Of a stretch of DNA of 64,000 nucleotides, positions 60,479 through 64,000 are shown in pieces (positions within the stretch are counted from its first letter, which is position 1; the number at the start of each line of letters is the position of its first letter). The translations under genes were made by a program, and so were the position numbers. Under the pieces are notes generated by a model. That model saw nothing but the letters and a program-made list of their open reading frames with translations, ran no database searches and was not told the DNA's origin. Origin of the DNA: HGM12587 sp964602445 (lineage in GTDB: Bacteria; Bacillota; Clostridia; Lachnospirales; Lachnospiraceae); assembly GCA_964602445.1 (NCBI GenBank), contig CAZRQV010000001.1, positions 124,001 through 188,000 on the forward strand, in the 5' to 3' direction.

Positions 60479-61036
60479 GGAGCATAAAAGAGTTTTAAAA
60501 TTTACTGAAATCATAGATTTCAGAGAAATTTTGCATATTCATCTCCACTGCAGCTACGAACATTCCTGCGGGGATGGGCTAGACATCCCCTGCAAGTGTG
60601 TCCGCTGCGTTCTGCGTAGGGAATACACAGAACAGCAAATCATATGATATTAACTAGTGGAGGCTGTAAAAGCCTCTCTTTTTGTGATTCCCGGCAGATG
60701 AAGAACTCATGCATCTGCCGGATTCCCGAAACATTTTCCGTACCATTATTCCAAAGGGAATTAGAATAATGAATGTCCGGGAAAATCAAGAGGCAAATAT
60801 GTGTATTTTTCTTGCTAAGAGACCCATCCACAAATAATGATCTAAAGTGCAGAGTTTTAGCTATCATTTTATCAGCTTGCGGCATTGTCGGATTTTAAGA
60901 AAGAACATAGGTTCCGACATAAAACCACAAAAAAAGCACCTGCCACCCAAGCAGACACAACGAACAAACTACAAGATTACCGTTTCCCTCATAGCTTTTT
61001 GGATGTTTATGCTGTATCTGGAGCACATCTCATGTA
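60479..61036. other. Gene-free, hairpin-rich intergenic stretch
   Basis: No convincing gene on either strand. It holds several inverted repeats: TGCGGGGATG/CATCCCCTGCA near 60569-60595, GTTCTG/CAGAAC near 60610-60633, GAGGCT/AGCCTC at 60660-60676 followed by TCTTTTT, and CCGGCAGATG/CATCTGCCGG at 60691-60721. On the minus strand this is the sequence that would be transcribed from the cobalamin riboswitch promoter; an 81-codon frame there (60885-60640) has no ribosome site and crosses the hairpins. Confidence 0.6.
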
Positions 61037-61225
61037 CCAGGCAGGTTTCCTGACTCACAGATCATCGTTTCCTCCTCCTTCTCGCATGTTATGGGTGATG
61101 CAATGGGTTATGGAGTTCGCTCCCTGCTTACAGTGACCAGTTCGCTCAGGATTTTCACCTGATTCCCTCTTTCAGAGCAATAAAACCGACGTAAAGCTCT
61201 GCACCTGATACTGCAATATTCAATT
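61037..61225 (-). ncRNA. Cobalamin riboswitch, minus strand, no evident target gene
   Basis: Read on the minus strand: GAGGGAATCAGGTGAAAATC, a core GTCACTGT at 61137-61130, and the 3' closing part GAGTCAGGAAACCTGCCTGG at 61056-61037; CAGGT near the 5' end pairs with ACCTG at the 3' end as stem P1. A strong promoter lies upstream. Downstream, GGCAGGTGC and a T7 run near 60930-60940 could form an expression platform with ACCTGCC. No ORF with a ribosome site follows. Confidence 0.85.
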
Positions 61226-61235
61226 ACACGCTCAT

Positions 61236-61263
61236 AGTATACGGTATTGTTATTTTTTGTCAA
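61236..61263 (-). promoter_or_regulatory. Promoter of minus-strand cobalamin riboswitch
   Basis: On the minus strand: TTGACA at 61263-61258, 16-base spacer, TATACT at 61241-61236. Confidence 0.75.
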
Positions 61264-61304
61264 TAGAATTCTTGTCGAATTTTGGATTTCAGATTTGTGA
61301 TGTA

Positions 61305-61343
61305 AAAAGCAAACAGGCGATCCTTTTTTAGAATCGCCTGTTT
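61305..61343 (-). terminator. Terminator after CWB2 remnant
   Basis: AAACAGGCGAT at 61310-61320 and ATCGCCTGTTT at 61333-61343 are perfect inverted repeats; on the minus strand GCTTTTTACA follows. Confidence 0.8.
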
Positions 61344-61404
61344 GGAGTGGATCTAAATTCAGCAAGCTTCTGTCCTGTAGTGTTTCGGAAGTTCTTTGTC
61401 GGAT

Positions 61405-61770
61405 TTATTTTGTAATTCCGAAAATGGTATTAACGGTTTCTTCTGTAAGTGCTCCGGTACCTCCAAGGACATAACCGGAAGTGATTTTATGAGCTCTTAC
61501 GTAATCAGAAGCTGTTAGATCCCCATCTTTGGTTAAAATCAGTGGGGCATTTAATGCGGCTGCCAGAGGGCCGCCGCACAGCCCGTCAGGGAAGTTCTTT
61601 CCGCTGGCAATGACTGTGGCAGTTACGTCATCAAAGAAGGTTTCTGCTACTTTTACAGAAGTATCATATCTGTTTTTTCCGGCCACTCGCACCACTTTTC
61701 CATATGCTGCCAGTTCATTTTCAATCGCTCCACAAAGATCCGATGTTATGAAGGATCGACCGTAGATGCC
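61405..61770 (-). pseudogene. C-terminal remnant of a CWB2 cell-wall-binding protein
   Basis: About 120 residues of one complete CWB2 repeat (PF04122): ENELAAYGKVVRVAGKNRY, DTSVKVAETFFDD, VIASGKNFPDGLCGGPLAAA, NAPLILTKDG and YVLGGTGALTEETVNTIF, ending in a stop and a terminator. Upstream of about 61770 the frame turns into low-complexity aromatic sequence without signal peptide or ribosome site, and the plus-strand cobalamin riboswitch follows. So the front of a longer surface protein has been lost. Such proteins bind the wall non-covalently through three CWB2 repeats. Confidence 0.8.
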
Positions 61771-61849
61771 TACTGTAAAAAAAATGAAATTCCTACAGAA
61801 TATATTGTAGACAAACACTCTTAAATGTGTTAAAGTATTAACAAGTTAA

Positions 61850-62020
61850 TGAACGTGCAAGAAGTACAAGTTCCGAAAGGATTCATAGAGAAACCGGTGA
61901 AAGTCCGGTACGGTCCCGCCACTGTGTTAGGGAGTTTCAAGACAATATGTCACTGGTGAAAACTGGGAAGGCGTTTTGAAATGTTGATCTTAAGTCAGGA
62001 GAACTGCTTGTATGGATTTA
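61850..62020 (+). ncRNA. Cobalamin riboswitch, plus strand, no evident target gene
   Basis: Strong match: CCGGTGAAAGTCCGGTACGG, core GCCACTGT at 61918-61925, CACTGG near 61951, GGGAAGGCG and the 3' closing GTCAGGAGAACTGC; TACAAG at 61865-61870 pairs with CTTGTA at 62008-62013. A terminator follows at 62074-62108. Beyond it, only 40 bases remain before a second terminator and the convergent cobS gene, so no gene is controlled in cis. Confidence 0.9.
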
Positions 62021-62073
62021 TAAAATGATTCTTACGGTCGATAGGAAACATATCATATTGTTTTGTAAATCGA

Positions 62074-62108
62074 ACAACCGTATGTCTGCAAGATATGGTT
62101 GTTTTTTT
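62074..62108 (+). terminator. Riboswitch expression-platform terminator
   Basis: ACAACCGTAT at 62074-62083 pairs with ATATGGTTGT at 62093-62102, then a run of T to 62108. Confidence 0.85.
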
Positions 62109-62144
62109 GCAGGATAAATTAACGAATTTATTTGCCTCTATAGG

Positions 62145-62177
62145 AAAAGGAACCGAATTCCTGACGGTTCCTTTTTT
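62145..62177. terminator. Bidirectional terminator between riboswitch and cobS
   Basis: GGAACCG at 62149-62155 pairs with CGGTTCC at 62165-62171; AAAA precedes and TTTTTT follows, so it works for plus-strand readthrough and for cobS on the minus strand. Confidence 0.85.
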
Positions 62178-62204
62178 CTTACCCATTTTTAAGTTTCATT
62201 TTCA

Positions 62205-62948
62205 TTAAAGCATCGCAAGTACGAGTATTCCGCACAATTCACTGATGCAGATACAAAATCCGGAAATATCTCCATTCATTCCCTGCAAAGACTGATACGC
62301 TTTTCGAAGTGCTGCCCCATATCCGATCACAACTCCAAGAAACGGAAGTGCATATTTTCCAAGAACAGTGAATGAGCCTCCAATGCTGAGAATTAAGAAC
62401 AGGATAATTATAACCGTATGCCATTTCGGATATGCTTTTGTTCCGGCATACTGGCTGATACTCATCGGTTTTAAGTTCATGACTGCCAGTGCAGAACAGC
62501 ATCGGCTGATCACAGGAATGAGCAGCAGGCATTCTTTTGATTCCGCTGCTGTTGTTGCTCCGAATGCTGCAAATCCTGCAAGAACCAAAAAGATACACCA
62601 TACAACGGAAAATGATCCTACATGAGAATCCTTCAGAATCTGTCTGCGTTTTTCCAGATCCCGCCAGGAGTATACGGCATCCGTTACGTCCATAAATCCA
62701 TCCAGATGCATAAAACCATTGGAAATATAAGGCCATGCGCACATGAGCAAAGCATAGATCAGAGACGGCAGCTGAAAACATACCGCAATCTGGTCTAAAA
62801 GATACCAAAAGATACCAATTTCTAAGCCAACCACCGGCAAAAAGAACATCATATAAGGACGGCTGTTTTCATCCCACTGTCTGCATGGAAATGGAATGGA
62901 ACAAAACATGGACTGGGTCATTTGAAATGCTGTGAAATATTTTTTCAT
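62205..62948 (-). CDS. cobS: Adenosylcobinamide-GDP ribazoletransferase (cobalamin synthase)
   Basis: 247 residues, polytopic membrane protein. CobS motifs FMHLDGFMDVTDAVYS, LKDSHVGSFSVV, VISRCCSALAV and the C-terminal NGDISGFCICISEL. Joins the lower ligand ribazole to adenosylcobinamide-GDP, the last step of cobalamin assembly. No other cob gene is in the window; the rest of the pathway probably lies beyond the right edge. Confidence 0.93.
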   Translation of the reverse strand: MKKYFTAFQMTQSMFCSIPFPCRQWDENSRPYMMFFLPVVGLEIGIFWYLLDQIAVCFQLPSLIYALLMCAWPYISNGFMHLDGFMDVTDAVYSWRDLEKRRQILKDSHVGSFSVVWCIFLVLAGFAAFGATTAAESKECLLLIPVISRCCSALAVMNLKPMSISQYAGTKAYPKWHTVIIILFLILSIGGSFTVLGKYALPFLGVVIGYGAALRKAYQSLQGMNGDISGFCICISELCGILVLAML

Positions 62949-62965
62949 TTGTTTTTCACCTATAC

Positions 62966-63940
62966 TCAGATAGAATCTTCGTTATCACGAAAGATTTTCA
63001 TCTGCCTTTCCAGATATTCGGTGTGCTGAGCCAAATCTGCTGTAATAAATTCAAAATTTACATATTCCGGTGAAATCCGCTGAATCATTTCCCGCACTCC
63101 GTTACAGGTAAACGGTTCATGCTTGTCTACTGCGAAAGCATGAAAAAACATCTGACTGTATCGTCCGGCATAAGTTGGTTCCATTGCAGGCGGATTTGCC
63201 TTTGTTTCTTCGCAGTAGGTTCCTGTAAGAGACTGATTTAAGTGAATCCCACGGATCCATTTGCAAAGTTCTCCATGTTCATCCAGCATCTTATGAATGT
63301 AAGCAACCCCTTCTTCCTGGGAGTTTAAAGCAGTATTGGTATGCAGCAGATGTCCGGTATCCAGCATAATGCCTTTGTTCGGATATTGTATCTGATCCAT
63401 TAATCGTTTGGTGATCTTAGGATCTGTAAACTGTAGTCCCGGCTGCCACAGATTTTCTAAAAGCAGAATGAGACTTCCGTCTTCTTCTTTAAAAATCTCA
63501 TTAACAAGTTCCGCTGTCGCATCAACTACTTCTTCGCTGGTATGATGATAGTTCCATGTAAAAGATTCTTCAATGGATGCATCGGATACGTGAAATACAA
63601 CATATTCAGCTCCGTATCGATGGGCATGTTTTAAATCTTCCCGATAACGCCGGATGATCGCATCTCTGTCAGAACCGCCATAATATTGTTCCCAAGTTTC
63701 CCGATTATCAAATTCTTTCAAAAGTGCTTCTTCGTTATGATTCCAGAAATCCAGCCAAAACGGAAAGAAATGCATATGCAGACCGATCACCTGATCTTCA
63801 GAAAGGATTTTTTTCTGATCTTCACCGAAATACATCAGTTCTACACCGTCAAATCCCTGCAGCAGTTTTTCTAATTCTGCAGCGTTTTGAAATCTCTGAA
63901 GATCATCTTCACTGGTCGTTAAATTAAATACTTTTTTCAT
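62966..63940 (-). CDS. Sugar phosphate isomerase/epimerase-like TIM-barrel protein
   Basis: 324 residues behind CAGGAG on this strand. Xylose isomerase-like TIM barrel (AP endonuclease family 2): GLHMHFFPFWLDFWN, LLLENLWQPGLQF, GIMLDTGHLLHTN and IRGIHLNQS supply His/Glu/Asp metal ligands at strand ends. Substrate unknown. Located 17 bases upstream of cobS in the same direction; similar TIM-barrel genes occur beside cobalamin genes in Clostridia, possibly with a role there (inference). Confidence 0.85.
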   Translation of the reverse strand: MKKVFNLTTSEDDLQRFQNAAELEKLLQGFDGVELMYFGEDQKKILSEDQVIGLHMHFFPFWLDFWNHNEEALLKEFDNRETWEQYYGGSDRDAIIRRYREDLKHAHRYGAEYVVFHVSDASIEESFTWNYHHTSEEVVDATAELVNEIFKEEDGSLILLLENLWQPGLQFTDPKITKRLMDQIQYPNKGIMLDTGHLLHTNTALNSQEEGVAYIHKMLDEHGELCKWIRGIHLNQSLTGTYCEETKANPPAMEPTYAGRYSQMFFHAFAVDKHEPFTCNGVREMIQRISPEYVNFEFITADLAQHTEYLERQMKIFRDNEDSI

Positions 63941-63967
63941 CTGTAATCTCCTGATATTTCCCTTCTA

Positions 63968-64000
63968 TGATCAAATATCCGTGTCCCGGCTGTGGCTGCC
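63968..64000 (+). CDS. Possible start of a Cys-rich CPCC-type protein, cut by window end
   Basis: Eleven codons (MIKYPCPGCGC) are visible and resemble the start of small CPCC-family proteins (PF14206). No ribosome site is seen upstream, so this is tentative; the end of an upstream minus-strand gene is the alternative. Confidence 0.3.

Noticed and set aside
60640..60885. 81-codon minus-strand ORF after the cobalamin riboswitch
   Set aside because: No ribosome site, runs through several perfect hairpins, composition not protein-like; treated as intergenic.
60847..61136. Plus-strand ORFs of 68 and 83 codons over the riboswitch
   Set aside because: They are antisense to the conserved cobalamin riboswitch core and lack ribosome sites.
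1..64000. CRISPR arrays, tRNA or rRNA genes, insertion sequences
   Set aside because: No regularly spaced repeats, no tRNA-like cloverleaf, no rRNA core sequence and no transposase gene were noticed on reading; a tRNAscan or ISfinder run could settle this.

Overview
The window looks like a chromosomal segment of a low-to-moderate GC, strictly anaerobic gut member of the Lachnospiraceae (Clostridia). The family call rests on a class III ribonucleotide reductase, secreted fucosidase and CBM32-type glycan-binding proteins, Clostridia-style mreBCD-PBP2-minCDE-rodA and sepF blocks, a PurO-type IMP cyclohydrolase under a ZTP riboswitch, a CWB2 cell-wall-binding remnant and strong AGGAGG ribosome sites. 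I cannot name the species.

Layout. 1-13.5 kb: an accessory block. It holds the 3' part of a GH29 alpha-L-fucosidase with many accessory domains and a second secreted multi-CBM protein. Each is followed by a short ORF with a shared C-terminal AED-x-IMAS motif, and the first short ORF is followed by a soluble S24/S26-fold peptidase. Between the two blocks lies a metal/redox-type cassette (HMA protein, DUF2325, heterodimeric ABC exporter, YgbA-family protein, DUF454 protein) preceded by three copies of a TTAG-N6-CTAA palindrome. 13.5-31 kb: housekeeping genes: histidine phosphatase, cardiolipin synthase, anaerobic nrdD with its glycyl-radical tail encoded as a separate 52-residue gene, nrdG, miaB-mutS-mutL-miaA, a PLP lyase, two flavoproteins and radC. 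31-47.8 kb: the morphogenesis and division series mreBCD-mrdA-minCDE-rodA, then mgsA, a D,D-carboxypeptidase, PLPBP, sepF, aroB, lspA, rluD and a cytidylate kinase-like protein. 47.8-49 kb: a structured RNA candidate and a YneA-like LysM protein surrounded by SOS-like boxes.

From 49 kb most genes turn to the minus strand: hydrolase, SprT-like protease, MBL lipoprotein, acetyltransferase, rsmH paralogue, AICAR transformylase plus IMP cyclohydrolase, lexA, cobS and a TIM-barrel protein. The exceptions are a XerS-like tyrosine recombinase and an aminotransferase. The recombinase gene is followed at once by a 20-bp-arm palindrome whose core resembles two Xer half-sites. The strand switch plus this gene suggests the replication terminus region. 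Near 60.4-62.2 kb is a decayed gene-poor stretch with two oppositely oriented cobalamin riboswitches that have no evident downstream gene, and a C-terminal fragment of a CWB2 protein.

The points most worth a second look are the split class III ribonucleotide reductase, the paired short AED-x-IMAS peptides beside glycan-binding proteins, the recombinase plus dif-like palindrome, the shared operator of the DUF2325/ABC/YgbA cassette, and the orphan cobalamin riboswitches.
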